From Lachnospiraceae bacterium (GTDB taxonomy: Bacteria > Bacillota > Clostridia > Lachnospirales > Lachnospiraceae): DNA of 64,000 bases. Shown here piece by piece: positions 36,688 through 46,036 of this stretch. The first letter of the stretch is position 1. Each line of letters opens with the position of its first letter. Location of the stretch: positions 1 to 64,000 of the forward strand of contig JAILNS010000046.1 in the NCBI GenBank assembly GCA_024691305.1, given 5' to 3'. The notes under the pieces are model-generated. The model saw only the letters and a list, made by a program, of their open reading frames with translations. It ran no database searches and was not told the DNA's origin. Made by a program: the position numbers and the translations under genes.

Positions 36688-37659
36688 ATGAGTGTAAAAT
36701 GGGGTGTTTTGGGAACTGCTTCCATAGCTAAAGGGTGCACTATCCCGGGAATGCAGCAGGCTGATAATTGTGAGATATATGCTATAGCCGGCAGAAACGA
36801 AGAGAAAGTCAATAAGTATAAAGAGGAGTTCGGATTTAAGAAAGGTTATGTGGGATATGATGCATTGCTTGAAGATCCGGATGTCGAAGCAGTATATATA
36901 CCTCTTCCGAACGATATTCACTATGAGTGGGTCATAAAAGCACTTAAGGCAAAAAAGCATGTGCTTTGTGAGAAACCTCTGGCTCTTAATGCCGCTCAGG
37001 TAAAGGAAATGTTCAAAATTTCCAAAGAAAATGACGTATACCTTATGGAAGCATATGCATACCTTCACAGTCCCTATATCAAGGTACTTAAGGAAGATAT
37101 AGCAAGTGGAGTTATAGGTGATGTCGATTATATAGAAACCGCTTTTGTTACTCAAAGCTACAAAGAGGATATAAGACTTCACAAAGAAACCGGTGGCGGA
37201 GCTGTGTATGATCTTGGGTGTTATTGTACTACCATGATACTTTCTTTAACAGAAGGAGAACCTGAATATGTCAAGGCATGTGCCGAATTTAACGAGTTCG
37301 GTGTCGATGTTTTGTCAACAGGGATCATGAAGTTCAAAAATGATGTAAGGGCAGCCTGGAATGTTGGTATGATACTTGGTAAGAACACGGATGAAAGAAT
37401 GGACAGACTCTATATCCGAGGTTCAAAGGGTGTAATAAAGTCTCCGGTTGAATACAATCAGGAGGGGGAACTTACATATGATATCATAGTGGATGGAAAC
37501 GTGACAAAACGTACCGTTCATGCCAGAAAGAACTATGCACTGGAGATCGAGCAGTTCGGAAGATGTGTTGAGAACATAGAGCAACCTTTCATAACAGAAG
37601 AATTCTCAATGAGAAATGCTAAAATACTTGATGCGATATTGGGAGAAATCGGCTATTGA
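36688..37659 (+). CDS. Gfo/Idh/MocA-family NAD(P)-dependent oxidoreductase
   Basis: A 323-residue protein. The N-terminal Rossmann fold begins KWGVLGTASIAKG. The family motif CEKPLALN (about 92-99) holds the conserved lysine that orients cofactor and substrate. The C-terminal domain contains GGGAVYDLGCYCTTMI. These enzymes oxidise or reduce sugars, inositols and related compounds, or trans-dihydrodiols; the substrate is unknown. AGGAGG precedes the start. It has 16 bases to the amidase upstream. Confidence 0.92.
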   Translation: MSVKWGVLGTASIAKGCTIPGMQQADNCEIYAIAGRNEEKVNKYKEEFGFKKGYVGYDALLEDPDVEAVYIPLPNDIHYEWVIKALKAKKHVLCEKPLALNAAQVKEMFKISKENDVYLMEAYAYLHSPYIKVLKEDIASGVIGDVDYIETAFVTQSYKEDIRLHKETGGGAVYDLGCYCTTMILSLTEGEPEYVKACAEFNEFGVDVLSTGIMKFKNDVRAAWNVGMILGKNTDERMDRLYIRGSKGVIKSPVEYNQEGELTYDIIVDGNVTKRTVHARKNYALEIEQFGRCVENIEQPFITEEFSMRNAKILDAILGEIGY

Positions 37660-37681
37660 TAAGCTCTGTGAGATTTTTTTC

Positions 37682-37709
37682 TTGACGGAAAGTGATGATA
37701 TGGTATAAT
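37682..37709 (+). promoter_or_regulatory. Promoter of rpsU
   Basis: TTGACG and TATAAT are 16 bases apart; the -10 is the extended form TATGGTATAAT. Transcription should start near 37716, which gives a leader of about 80 bases before rpsU. Confidence 0.82.
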
Positions 37710-37794
37710 AGCGAATGGACTGCAGACGAGATTATCGTATGAGCCTAAAATAACCCGATCAGGACTGTAACGGGACTGAAGGGAGGGAAATGAA

Positions 37795-37971
37795 ATGAGC
37801 AATATTATCGTAAAAGAGAATGAGAGTCTTGACAGTGCATTAAGACGTTTTAAGCGTAGCTGCGCAAAGGCAGGTATCCAGCAGGAAATACGTAAGCGTG
37901 AGCATTATGAGAAGCCCAGCGTTAAGCGTAAGAAGAAGTCAGAGGCTGCAAGAAAGCGTAAATACAACTAA
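37795..37971 (+). CDS. rpsU: 30S ribosomal protein S21
   Basis: A 58-residue basic protein, [20 protein letters not shown] at the N-terminus and ARKRKYN at the end, matching bS21 over its full length. It takes part in mRNA selection at translation initiation on the 30S subunit. GGGAGGG sits before the ATG. It has its own promoter and a strong terminator, so it is largely a single-gene transcript. Confidence 0.96.
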   Translation: MSNIIVKENESLDSALRRFKRSCAKAGIQQEIRKREHYEKPSVKRKKKSEAARKRKYN

Positions 37972-37979
37972 TAAGCGGG

Positions 37980-38008
37980 ACCCTTCCGTGCAGGCGGAAG
38001 GGTTTTTT
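37980..38008 (+). terminator. Rho-independent terminator of rpsU
   Basis: The stem ACCCTTCCG/CGGAAGGGT with a six-base loop is followed by six T. The metallophosphoesterase ATG is only 13 bases after the T-run. Confidence 0.94.
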
Positions 38009-38020
38009 GAATATTTATTT

Positions 38021-38884
38021 ATGATATTTTACATTATTATCATTATCGGAATCATATTTTTGGTATGTATAATCTCGTGGATCACAGATACACACAGATT
38101 TGTGGTCCGCAGGTATGATATTGTTTCAGATAAGGTTAAACGTGATGTCTGTTTCGTTATGATATCGGATCTTCATAACAAGGATTATGGCAATGATAAT
38201 CAGAAGATCATTGATACGGTCAATGAGATAAAGCCGGAAGCGGTGTTGATAGCAGGAGATATGCCTGATGCTCTAAAAGGTCATGATTTTTCGCCGGCAA
38301 TCAATCTTATCAGGAACCTGGCGAAACGGTATCCGATATATTACGGCTACGGAAATCACGAATACAGGATGAAATTATATCCTGAAGATTACGGGACCAT
38401 GTGGGAGGATTTTTCTTCGGAACTAGACCGCATCGGTGTGCATATCATGGATAACGAAAGTGCATATCTGGAAGATACCGGTATAGAGATAGATGCACTT
38501 ACGATAGAGCGAAGGTTCTATAAACGCATCAAAGGAGGTATTCTTTCGTCCGAGGATGTTAAAGGATATCTGGGCGATATCGATGATCCGAATGAACCGC
38601 CGTTCAGGCTTCTCATAGCTCATAACCCCGAATACTTTGAGGCATATTCAAAATGGGGAGCGGACCTCACAGTATCGGGACATGTGCATGGCGGTATTAT
38701 GAGACTGCCATATTTGGGTGGAGTTATATCTCCGAGATTCAGGCTTTTTCCGAAATACTCCGGAGGAGAGTATGAGTTAAACGGTCGCAAAATGATAGTC
38801 AGCTGCGGTCTTGGAACCCATACCATACATGTACGTGTCTTTAATCCCGGAGAACTGAGCGTAATAAACATCAAAAAATCATAA
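38021..38884 (+). CDS. Membrane-anchored metallophosphoesterase
   Basis: About 287 residues. One N-terminal helix (FYIIIIIGIIFLVCIISWI) anchors it. The calcineurin-like fold follows with metal ligands MISDLHNKDYG (DxH), VLIAGDMPD (GD), YGYGNHEYRM (GNHE), IAHNPEYFE and VSGHVHGGIMRLP (GHxHGG). It resembles YkuE-like phosphoesterases; the substrate is unknown. ATG 38021 is chosen because an upstream in-frame start would run through rpsU and its terminator. There is no visible ribosome binding site, since the hairpin occupies that position. Confidence 0.88.
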   Translation: MIFYIIIIIGIIFLVCIISWITDTHRFVVRRYDIVSDKVKRDVCFVMISDLHNKDYGNDNQKIIDTVNEIKPEAVLIAGDMPDALKGHDFSPAINLIRNLAKRYPIYYGYGNHEYRMKLYPEDYGTMWEDFSSELDRIGVHIMDNESAYLEDTGIEIDALTIERRFYKRIKGGILSSEDVKGYLGDIDDPNEPPFRLLIAHNPEYFEAYSKWGADLTVSGHVHGGIMRLPYLGGVISPRFRLFPKYSGGEYELNGRKMIVSCGLGTHTIHVRVFNPGELSVINIKKS

Positions 38885-38917
38885 AACACGACATTAGGAA
38901 ACAAAGGTTTACATAAA

Positions 38918-39697
38918 ATGGCAATACCTGTTACTCTTGAGGTTTTTGAAGGTCCGCTGGATCTGCTTTTATACCTTATAGATAAAAATAAAGTTGATAT
39001 ATATGATATTCCGATCGTGACCATCACCGATCAGTATATGGCTTATATCAAAGCCATGAGGGAAGGCGATATGAATATCATGAGTGAGTTTCTGGTCATG
39101 GCTGCGACTCTGATAGATATCAAGTGCCGTATGCTCCTCCCCAAAGAAGTGAATGAGGACGGCGAGGAGGAAGATCCCAGAGACGAACTTGTACAGAAAC
39201 TTCTTGAATACAAGATGGTACGATATCTTTCCGTGGAACTTAAAGACAGACAGGTGGAATCCGGATTTAATCTGTACCATAGAAGGAATATCCCTCCGGA
39301 AGTGTCAAGGCACGAAGATCCCATTGATTATGAATCGTTGATCGGAGATCTGAATCTGGCGGCTTTAAATGATATTTTTCAGTCACTCCTTAAACGACAG
39401 GAAGATAAGATTGATCCTGTTCGAAGCTCATTCGGAAATATTGAAAAAGAAGAAGTAGATATATCCTTAAAGGCTACTTATATAGAGGCATATACAAGAG
39501 AACACAAGAGATTCTCGTTTAGGTCACTGCTCCAGAAACAGGGTTCAAAGCCGGAACTTATCGTAACCTTCCTTGTTATACTTGAGATGATCCGTATCGG
39601 TAAGGTGACGATAGAGCAGGAGGAGAATTTCTCTGATATAATCATTACAAACATTGATGACAACAATGAACGCGTAGACCCGACGCAGATTGGATAG
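38918..39697 (+). CDS. scpA: Segregation and condensation protein A
   Basis: A 259-residue kleisin subunit of the SMC-ScpAB condensin. The N-terminus FEGPLDLLLYLIDKNKVDIY and the segment MSEFLVMAATLIDIKCRMLL are diagnostic. The C-terminal winged-helix part contains IVTFLVILEMIRIGKVTI. It bridges the SMC heads and binds ScpB, which is encoded two bases downstream. It takes part in chromosome compaction and segregation. Confidence 0.96.
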   Translation: MAIPVTLEVFEGPLDLLLYLIDKNKVDIYDIPIVTITDQYMAYIKAMREGDMNIMSEFLVMAATLIDIKCRMLLPKEVNEDGEEEDPRDELVQKLLEYKMVRYLSVELKDRQVESGFNLYHRRNIPPEVSRHEDPIDYESLIGDLNLAALNDIFQSLLKRQEDKIDPVRSSFGNIEKEEVDISLKATYIEAYTREHKRFSFRSLLQKQGSKPELIVTFLVILEMIRIGKVTIEQEENFSDIIITNIDDNNERVDPTQIG

Positions 39698-39699
39698 AT

Positions 39700-40269
39700 A
39701 TGAATAAGAAAAAAGCTATAGCGACCCTGGAAGCGATTCTTTTTGCAATGGGAGATTCTGTTGATATCATGCGTCTTGCATCCGTTATCGGAGAAGACGT
39801 ACAGACAACAAGAACCTATCTTGAAGAAATGACCGAAAAATACAATAAAGGAAACGGGGGGATCATGCTGGCATGGTATGATAATGCCGTTCAGTTGTGC
39901 ACCAAACCTGAGTTTTACGAGGATCTTATCAAGATCGCTACCGCACCTAAAAGATATTCACTGACTGATGCGATGATAGAGACTCTTTCCATAGTTGCTT
40001 ACAAGCAGCCGGTAACGAGGTCGGAGATCGAAAGAATAAGGGGCGTTAACTGCGATCATGCGGTCAATCGTCTTTTGGAACTTGACCTTATATGTGAGCT
40101 CGGAAGACTCGATGCTCCCGGAAAACCTATTTTATTCGGTACCACAGAGCAGTTTCTTAAGACTTTCGGCGTGAGAAGCGTTGATGAACTGCCGCATCCG
40201 GATGCATTGGCTATGGAAGAATTTAAGCAGCAGGCTGAAGAAGAAGTACAGCTTTCACTGGATATATAA
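39700..40269 (+). CDS. scpB: Segregation and condensation protein B
   Basis: A 189-residue protein with two winged-helix domains. Diagnostic stretches are LEAILFAMGDSVDIMRLA, LSIVAYKQPVTRSEIERIRG and the C-terminal FGTTEQFLKTFGVRSVDELP. It dimerises and binds the ScpA kleisin. The gene starts two bases after the scpA stop, as in most Firmicutes. Confidence 0.96.
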   Translation: MNKKKAIATLEAILFAMGDSVDIMRLASVIGEDVQTTRTYLEEMTEKYNKGNGGIMLAWYDNAVQLCTKPEFYEDLIKIATAPKRYSLTDAMIETLSIVAYKQPVTRSEIERIRGVNCDHAVNRLLELDLICELGRLDAPGKPILFGTTEQFLKTFGVRSVDELPHPDALAMEEFKQQAEEEVQLSLDI

Positions 40270-40271
40270 TC

Positions 40272-40613
40272 ATGTTAGCGGATAGGTTTATTAAATATTA
40301 TTTACCTAAGATGTCCGAGTACTGTCCCGTGGTGATATGCGGTGACGGCAATATATTCGATTCGTCGCTCGGGCATCTACAGACACTTGTGTCTCTCAGT
40401 AACGATCATGACATATTATCCAAAATACCTAAGGACGTAAGCCCGATGTTATATCTGGCATATGATCTTAAATGTGTTATTGTGGATTACGAGAATCAGA
40501 TATATATAGATGAGTTGACAGACGGTCAGGACAGGGCTCTAAATAAACTTGTCGAAGCTGGGCTTATACTTGACCACCGTGTCAGGATGCCGCATGAAAA
40601 AATCAGGATCTAA
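40272..40613 (+). CDS. Small protein of unknown function between scpB and a histidine kinase
   Basis: A 113-residue protein without signal peptide or membrane segment. I recognise no motif. It begins two bases after scpB and overlaps the start of the kinase gene by 20 bases, so it is translated as part of that operon. The absence of good ribosome binding sites around the overlaps points to translational coupling. Confidence 0.6.
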   Translation: MLADRFIKYYLPKMSEYCPVVICGDGNIFDSSLGHLQTLVSLSNDHDILSKIPKDVSPMLYLAYDLKCVIVDYENQIYIDELTDGQDRALNKLVEAGLILDHRVRMPHEKIRI

Positions 40614-42087
40614 AGTTAAAATCTCAATAAATATGCAGATCATGCTGACGTTTCTGGGACTTATAGTCCTGTTTGTCGGTACATGCATGTTGGTCAATTC
40701 AACATTCCTTGAAGATTATTATGTCAGAAATAAGGTAGATGCGTTAAAAAACTCTTATTCGGTGATCAATGACGCATTGAATAATAACGAAGAAGATTCC
40801 GAAGAACTGACTATGCTGGTTCAGCGTCTCAGTGATACCTATAATATAAATATGGTCGTCATGGATGAAAACATGGGGACTGTTATAACGTCCAAGAACG
40901 ACACGGATTTTCTGCAGCGTCAGCTTTTTAGCAATCTCTTCGGAAAAGCCGGACTGACCGGAGATGAAAAGAGGCTCGAGGATAACGATAAATATGTACT
41001 CCAGATACGGTCTGATGTTATGACCGGCGATAAGTATATAGAGATGTGGGGAGTGATGGATGACGGAAGCATTTTTATCATGCGAAGCGCCATGGAATCC
41101 ATTACAGACAGTGTGGCCATATCCAACCGGTTTCTTATATACATAGGTATCGTGGTTGGGATCGTAAGTATACTTATAAGCATATGGGCATCGAGGCTTA
41201 TTTCCAAACCCATTAAAGAACTGACCGGTATTTCAGAACGAATGAAGGAACTTGATTTCGATGCAAAATATGAGGGCAGTTCCCACAATGAGATCGGAGT
41301 TTTGGGAGAAAATATCAATGAGTTGTCAGAAACGCTTCAGACGACTATTTCGGAACTCAAGACGGCCAATAATGAACTTGAAAGAGATATCGCCCATAAA
41401 ACACAGATAGATGATATGCGTAAGGAATTTCTGTCCAACGTTTCTCATGAGCTTAAAACACCCATTGCACTTATACAGGGGTATGCAGAGGGACTTAAGG
41501 ATTGTGTAAATGACGATGATGAGAGCAGAGAATATTACTGTGATGTTATCGTTGATGAATCAGCCAAGATGAATAACATTGTTCAAAAACTTCTAACGCT
41601 CAATCAACTGGAATTTGGACAGGATAGTGCAAATCTGGAAAGATTTAATATCACAGAGGTTATTAAGGGTTATATACAGTCTGCCGATATTCTTATAAAG
41701 CAGCATGAAGCTACCGTACATATGGAGGATTATAAGCCGATAGAAGTATGGGGTGATGAGTTTAAAGCCGAAGAGGTATTTAATAATTATTTCTCCAATG
41801 CATTGAATCACCTGGGCGGTGAGCGTAAAATAGATATAAGTATACGCAGGATAAATGATAAGGTAAGAGTTTCTGTATTTAATACCGGAGATCCTATACC
41901 CGAAGAATCCCTGGAGCATATATGGGAAAAGTTTTACAAGGTCGATAAGGCACGTACCAGAGAGTATGGCGGAAGCGGCGTCGGTCTTTCTATCGTTAAG
42001 GCAATACAGGATTCATTAAATCAGAAATACGGTGTAATTAATTATAATAACGGGGTAGAATTTTATTTTGAACTGGATGCGAGATAA
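40594..42087 (+). CDS. Membrane sensor histidine kinase (orphan)
   Basis: About 497 residues. Helix 1 is near residues 12-32 and helix 2 near 180-200, with an extracellular sensor region between. HAMP follows (ISKPIKELTGISERMKEL). The dimerisation box is FLSNVSHELKTPIALIQGYA with the phospho-accepting His. The ATPase domain shows the N box (YFSNALNHL), G1 VFNTGDPIPEES and G2 YGGSGVGLSIVKA. No response regulator gene is adjacent, so the partner is unknown. The gene overlaps the small ORF upstream and the lipoprotein downstream. Confidence 0.92.
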   Translation: MKKSGSKVKISINMQIMLTFLGLIVLFVGTCMLVNSTFLEDYYVRNKVDALKNSYSVINDALNNNEEDSEELTMLVQRLSDTYNINMVVMDENMGTVITSKNDTDFLQRQLFSNLFGKAGLTGDEKRLEDNDKYVLQIRSDVMTGDKYIEMWGVMDDGSIFIMRSAMESITDSVAISNRFLIYIGIVVGIVSILISIWASRLISKPIKELTGISERMKELDFDAKYEGSSHNEIGVLGENINELSETLQTTISELKTANNELERDIAHKTQIDDMRKEFLSNVSHELKTPIALIQGYAEGLKDCVNDDDESREYYCDVIVDESAKMNNIVQKLLTLNQLEFGQDSANLERFNITEVIKGYIQSADILIKQHEATVHMEDYKPIEVWGDEFKAEEVFNNYFSNALNHLGGERKIDISIRRINDKVRVSVFNTGDPIPEESLEHIWEKFYKVDKARTREYGGSGVGLSIVKAIQDSLNQKYGVINYNNGVEFYFELDAR

Positions 42088-42862
42088 GAGAATATCGATA
42101 TTATTAATCAGCGTTTTGTGCATGGCTTTATTAAGCGGATGCGGAAGCAAGATACCCGATCTTTCTCCGGAACATATGGAAAAGATAACGGATTATTCGG
42201 CCGCGTTGCTTTATAAGTATGATTCAAGCACGCCTTCAAGGTTGCTGCCCGAGGGAAGCGTGGTAACACTTACATATGTGGATCCCAATTCAGACGGAGC
42301 GGTAGCTGCCGAGGTGGTGCCCGATACCGAGAAAACTCCTGAGATCGAGGTTAACAGCGAACCTGAGAATTCCTCTGAAGATGTAACGGTTACTGATGCT
42401 GTGACAGGTGAAGTGACATCAACTCCTGCTCATTCAGAAGGCTTTACCGATTTTTTGGCCGGAACGGGACTCAGCGTTATGTATTCGGGAAATTACGAGG
42501 TGGCAGACAGTTACCCGGAAGGTGAGGCGGCAAATCCATATTTTACGGTTGATGCATCAAGCGGAAATAAGCTTCTCGTACTGCATTTTACGATTACAAA
42601 TACTTCCGGCAGTGAGATGTCCGTTAGTCTGGGTTCTCTTAATCTGCGTTACAGAGTTTCCATCAATGGCGGAAAAAACAAATTTGTAATGACTACACTT
42701 CTTGATAACGATATTTTAAGTTACAGTGGGACGTTAGCTGCAGATGAGTCTGTAGATATAGTTGCAATAGCGGAAATAACCCAGGAAGAAGCTTCTAATA
42801 TCCAAACCATTGATTTTACGATACGCGGAGATGAATTTTCGACATCTATGAGTCTTCAATAG
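42077..42862 (+). CDS. Lipoprotein with DUF4352-like immunoglobulin-type domain
   Basis: About 261 residues. The signal peptide ends in the lipobox LLSGCGS. An acidic linker (about 75-125) precedes a beta-rich C-terminal domain (NKLLVLHFTITNTSGSEMSV, then SGTLAADESVDIVAIAEI) that resembles DUF4352/telokin-like domains. The start overlaps the histidine kinase stop by 11 bases, so the pair is co-translated. It may present a ligand or signal to the kinase; this is inference from position. Confidence 0.75.
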   Translation: MRDKRISILLISVLCMALLSGCGSKIPDLSPEHMEKITDYSAALLYKYDSSTPSRLLPEGSVVTLTYVDPNSDGAVAAEVVPDTEKTPEIEVNSEPENSSEDVTVTDAVTGEVTSTPAHSEGFTDFLAGTGLSVMYSGNYEVADSYPEGEAANPYFTVDASSGNKLLVLHFTITNTSGSEMSVSLGSLNLRYRVSINGGKNKFVMTTLLDNDILSYSGTLAADESVDIVAIAEITQEEASNIQTIDFTIRGDEFSTSMSLQ

Positions 42863-42899
42863 ATTACGTTAATTTTGAGCATATTGGTCAAATAAAGTT

Positions 42900-42927
42900 T
42901 TGCATATTCGTATCTTTATGGTATAAT
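42900..42927 (+). promoter_or_regulatory. Promoter of cheV
   Basis: TTGCAT and TATAAT are separated by 16 bases, with the extended -10 TATGGTATAAT. Transcription should start near 42934, about 56 bases before the cheV ATG. It looks like a standard housekeeping promoter and not a sigma-28 site. Confidence 0.75.
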
Positions 42928-42989
42928 TGACATTAATTAACAGATTATCGACAGATGATTTGTATATTTTTTATAGTGAGGTGCGCTGA

Positions 42990-43892
42990 ATGGATACAAA
43001 TATATTGCTTGAAAATGGTACTAATGAACTCGAAGTATTGGAGTTTATGCTGGACGGCAATGCTTATGGTATCAATGTAGCCAAGATCAGAGAGATAATC
43101 AATTATCAGGAAGTCACTCCGGTTCCCAATTCTCATCCAAGCATAGAAGGTATTTTTATGCCGAGAGATACAATGATCACGGCTATTGATCTTAAGAATT
43201 GTCTACAAAGAGGAACTTCCAATCCCGGTGGTTTGTTTATCATTACTAATTTTAATAAGCTTGACATAGCATTTCACGTAGATTCCGTACAGGGTATTCA
43301 CAGAGTATCCTGGACTGAAATCATCAAACCCGGTACCACCGTTTCAACTTCCGAAGACGGTGTTTCAACCGGTATTATCAAGATAGACGGCAGACTTATC
43401 ATAATCCTTGATTTTGAGAAGATCGTATCCGATATCAATCCCGAAACAGGACTTAAGATGGCTGATCTTGCAGAACTTGGTGTTCGTACACGTAATGATA
43501 TACCGATCCTTATCGCAGAGGATTCACCGCTTCTTAATAAGCTTATTGTTGATTCACTTAAGCAGGCAGGATACGAGAATCTTACTCATACCGAAAACGG
43601 GCAGGAAGCATTTGATATAATAGAGCACTTCCGGGATGAAGGAACTGTTGAAGAAAAAATCAAATGTGTCATAACGGATATTGAGATGCCTCTTATGGAT
43701 GGACATCGTCTTACTAAACTTATAAAGGATGACGAGAGGACCAAGCATATTCCGGTAGTAATATTCTCATCACTGGTAAATACAGAGATGCGTCGTAAAG
43801 GAGAATCGCTCGGAGCGGATGCACAGTTATCCAAACCTGAGATAGGTAATCTTGTTAAGACGGTCGATTCACTTGTGCTTAATAAAGAATGA
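42990..43892 (+). CDS. cheV: Chemotaxis coupling protein CheV
   Basis: A 300-residue protein with an N-terminal CheW-like domain (about 10-150, LEFMLDGNAYGINVAKIREI) and a C-terminal receiver domain (about 170-298). The receiver has the acidic pair LIAEDSP, phospho-acceptor CVITDIEMPLMDG, Ser in place of Thr at IFSS, and the lysine in LSKPE. CheV couples MCP receptors to CheA and tunes adaptation. It stands apart from other che genes here. GTGAGGTG precedes the ATG. Confidence 0.95.
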   Translation: MDTNILLENGTNELEVLEFMLDGNAYGINVAKIREIINYQEVTPVPNSHPSIEGIFMPRDTMITAIDLKNCLQRGTSNPGGLFIITNFNKLDIAFHVDSVQGIHRVSWTEIIKPGTTVSTSEDGVSTGIIKIDGRLIIILDFEKIVSDINPETGLKMADLAELGVRTRNDIPILIAEDSPLLNKLIVDSLKQAGYENLTHTENGQEAFDIIEHFRDEGTVEEKIKCVITDIEMPLMDGHRLTKLIKDDERTKHIPVVIFSSLVNTEMRRKGESLGADAQLSKPEIGNLVKTVDSLVLNKE

Positions 43893-43950
43893 CCTATATG
43901 ACCGCATGTTTTGGCTTACGACTTAATATTTCCATTATTATTGACGATAT

Positions 43951-43987
43951 ACAAGGGTGTGATCATTCATCGCACCCTTGTTTTTTA
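43951..43987 (+). terminator. Rho-independent terminator after cheV
   Basis: The stem ACAAGGGTGTG/CGCACCCTTGT with one G-T pair and a nine-base loop is followed by six T. The EAL-domain gene starts only 20 bases later. Confidence 0.92.
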
Positions 43988-44006
43988 TTTTATATTAAGG
44001 TCATAT

Positions 44007-45923
44007 ATGAGCGGGAGCATTATTCAATATTATAATAATTTTACCCCTGTGGCAGATGTGCTTGTCATCGCAATGTGCCTGGTTTTTGTTGTGCTTGTCC
44101 GTACCGCATATATCAAACATACCAAGGGATCTATGTATCTTTCGATAATGGTTGCAATGCTCTTTTGCGCTGCGGTATTCGATATTTTCTTCCACATTTC
44201 CATGAACCATATAGGCAGTGTCCCGATACTGCTCCATTATATTCCGAGAACCCTGTATCATACCTGTCTGTTTGGAAATCTCTGGATGTATGTGATCTAT
44301 ATAAATGAGATGATGCACCTTGAAGAGGGTGATAATCGTAAATTCGTTACCCTGGCTACGGTAGGATATGCATTTATCATTCTGTATGAGATCCTCGGTT
44401 ATATTTTTAAGTTTGGATATTACATTGATTATGCCGGTACAGTTCAATCGGGATTTCCGATATTCCCGGTCGGATATATGTATTTTGTCGTCATTTTGAT
44501 ATATATGGTGGTAAAATACCGTGAACGTGTATTCAGACAGGTCGTGATGGGTGTTTTACTTACCGTGGGAATATCTTTGCTGGTGATAGTAATACAGTTT
44601 ACTCATGGTCAGTTTTCGTTTACTACCGCAACATTCCTTTTTCCTATATATGCGTTGTTGTATCTGGTGCATTCAAATCCTTATGATATAGAAAGCGGTG
44701 CCCTTGGAAGGGATGCTTTTCACGATTTTATAAGAAGCAGCTATGAGAGAAAACGTGATCTGTTGCTCATGTCCTTGTATCTTCATGATTTTGATAATGG
44801 GCTGCAGCGTTATCCTGCGGAGATAACAAGTTCAATAAGGTATTTTGTTGTTTATTTTTTCAAAGATGCTAATCTGTTTAAACTATCCGAAGGCCATTTG
44901 ATCCTGGCGGTGGATATCCGCAAGAATCCCGATTATCATTTTCTTTCCGGAAAGATGATCAAAGAATTTAACAGGGTTTATCCTTCTTATGGATACGATT
45001 ATAAGATAGTTATCACCGATACATGGGATAAGATAAGCGAAGAAAATGACTATGAGGCGCTGCTTCGGCATACCTATTCTAAGATGTCGGAAAATACCAT
45101 AAGGCGTTTGGAAGTAAGGGATATAAATGAATATATCAATATTAAATACATAATTAAAGAACTGGGCGATATCAATGAAAAAATGAATATGTCGGATCCA
45201 AGGATTCAGGTGTACTGTCAGCCTGTCTATAATATACAAAATGACAGTTATGATACCGCAGAGGCACTTATGCGACTCAAGATCGACGAACTTGGAATCA
45301 TTTATCCGAATGTATTTATTCCTCTTGCGGAGCAAAACGGGTATATATGTACGCTTACCAAGATTATCATGTCAAAAACCTGCAAGGAAATACGAAAGAT
45401 CCTGGATCAGGGATATAATCTTAAAAGGGTGTCTGTTAACTTTTCAATCTTTGATATTCGAGACAGTGAGTTTTGCGTTAATTTTATGAAGATAATCAGA
45501 TCTGCGCGAATTCCGTGCGATAAGATCGCAATAGAGATTACGGAATCACAGACAGATAGTGATTTTAAGGTTATAAAAGAAAAGATAAATCAGCTTAAAG
45601 GAAGCGGAATCAAGTTTTATCTGGATGATTTCGGTACGGGATATTCAAATTTTGAAAGGATAATGGAGTTACCGTTTGATATCATAAAATTTGACAGATC
45701 ACTTGTTGTCGGGACGGCTGATGATGAGAAAGTAAAGGTAATGGTTTCACATCTGGCCAAGATGTTCAGCGATATGGATTATGCTGTGCTTTACGAGGGC
45801 GTGGAATCAGAAAAAGACGAGCACAGATGCAAGGATATGGGGGCTAAATATCTTCAGGGATATAGATATTCAAAGCCGATTCCCATAGAACAACTGACCG
45901 ATTATTTGAAAAAAGCAGAGTAG
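44007..45923 (+). CDS. Seven-helix membrane EAL protein, probable c-di-GMP phosphodiesterase
   Basis: About 638 residues. Roughly seven N-terminal helices (residues 15-230) form a membrane sensor. A middle region of about 150 residues is probably a strongly degenerate GGDEF domain with no recognisable signature. The EAL domain (about 395-635) keeps the catalytic set: AEALMRL, VNFS, EITES, LDDFGTGYSN, KFDRSL and LYEGVE. It should degrade c-di-GMP. The start at 44007 is chosen because the upstream in-frame start lies before the cheV terminator. A terminator follows directly. Confidence 0.9.
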   Translation: MSGSIIQYYNNFTPVADVLVIAMCLVFVVLVRTAYIKHTKGSMYLSIMVAMLFCAAVFDIFFHISMNHIGSVPILLHYIPRTLYHTCLFGNLWMYVIYINEMMHLEEGDNRKFVTLATVGYAFIILYEILGYIFKFGYYIDYAGTVQSGFPIFPVGYMYFVVILIYMVVKYRERVFRQVVMGVLLTVGISLLVIVIQFTHGQFSFTTATFLFPIYALLYLVHSNPYDIESGALGRDAFHDFIRSSYERKRDLLLMSLYLHDFDNGLQRYPAEITSSIRYFVVYFFKDANLFKLSEGHLILAVDIRKNPDYHFLSGKMIKEFNRVYPSYGYDYKIVITDTWDKISEENDYEALLRHTYSKMSENTIRRLEVRDINEYINIKYIIKELGDINEKMNMSDPRIQVYCQPVYNIQNDSYDTAEALMRLKIDELGIIYPNVFIPLAEQNGYICTLTKIIMSKTCKEIRKILDQGYNLKRVSVNFSIFDIRDSEFCVNFMKIIRSARIPCDKIAIEITESQTDSDFKVIKEKINQLKGSGIKFYLDDFGTGYSNFERIMELPFDIIKFDRSLVVGTADDEKVKVMVSHLAKMFSDMDYAVLYEGVESEKDEHRCKDMGAKYLQGYRYSKPIPIEQLTDYLKKAE

Positions 45924-45925
45924 GC

Positions 45926-45955
45926 AAAAGAGCGCTTCTTGGGTTGCGCTCTTTT
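45926..45955 (+). terminator. Rho-independent terminator of the EAL gene
   Basis: A perfect 10-bp stem AAAAGAGCGC/GCGCTCTTTT with a 10-base loop begins two bases after the stop codon. A TATAAT at 45995-46000, with only a weak -35, may be the promoter of the next gene. Confidence 0.88.
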
Positions 45956-46036
45956 GTTGTATAAAAAGGGTTTTAGAATACAGGCATTTTATAGTATAAT
46001 ATCTTGATGAGATTCTATTTTAAAGGGAGATTCTAG

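Noticed and set aside
37898-38020. Upstream extension of the metallophosphoesterase through rpsU
   Set aside because: This part overlaps rpsU and its terminator in another frame; the membrane anchor begins at 38021.
43911-44006. Upstream extension of the EAL protein
   Set aside because: It would be translated through the cheV terminator hairpin; ATG 44007 begins a normal membrane N-terminus.
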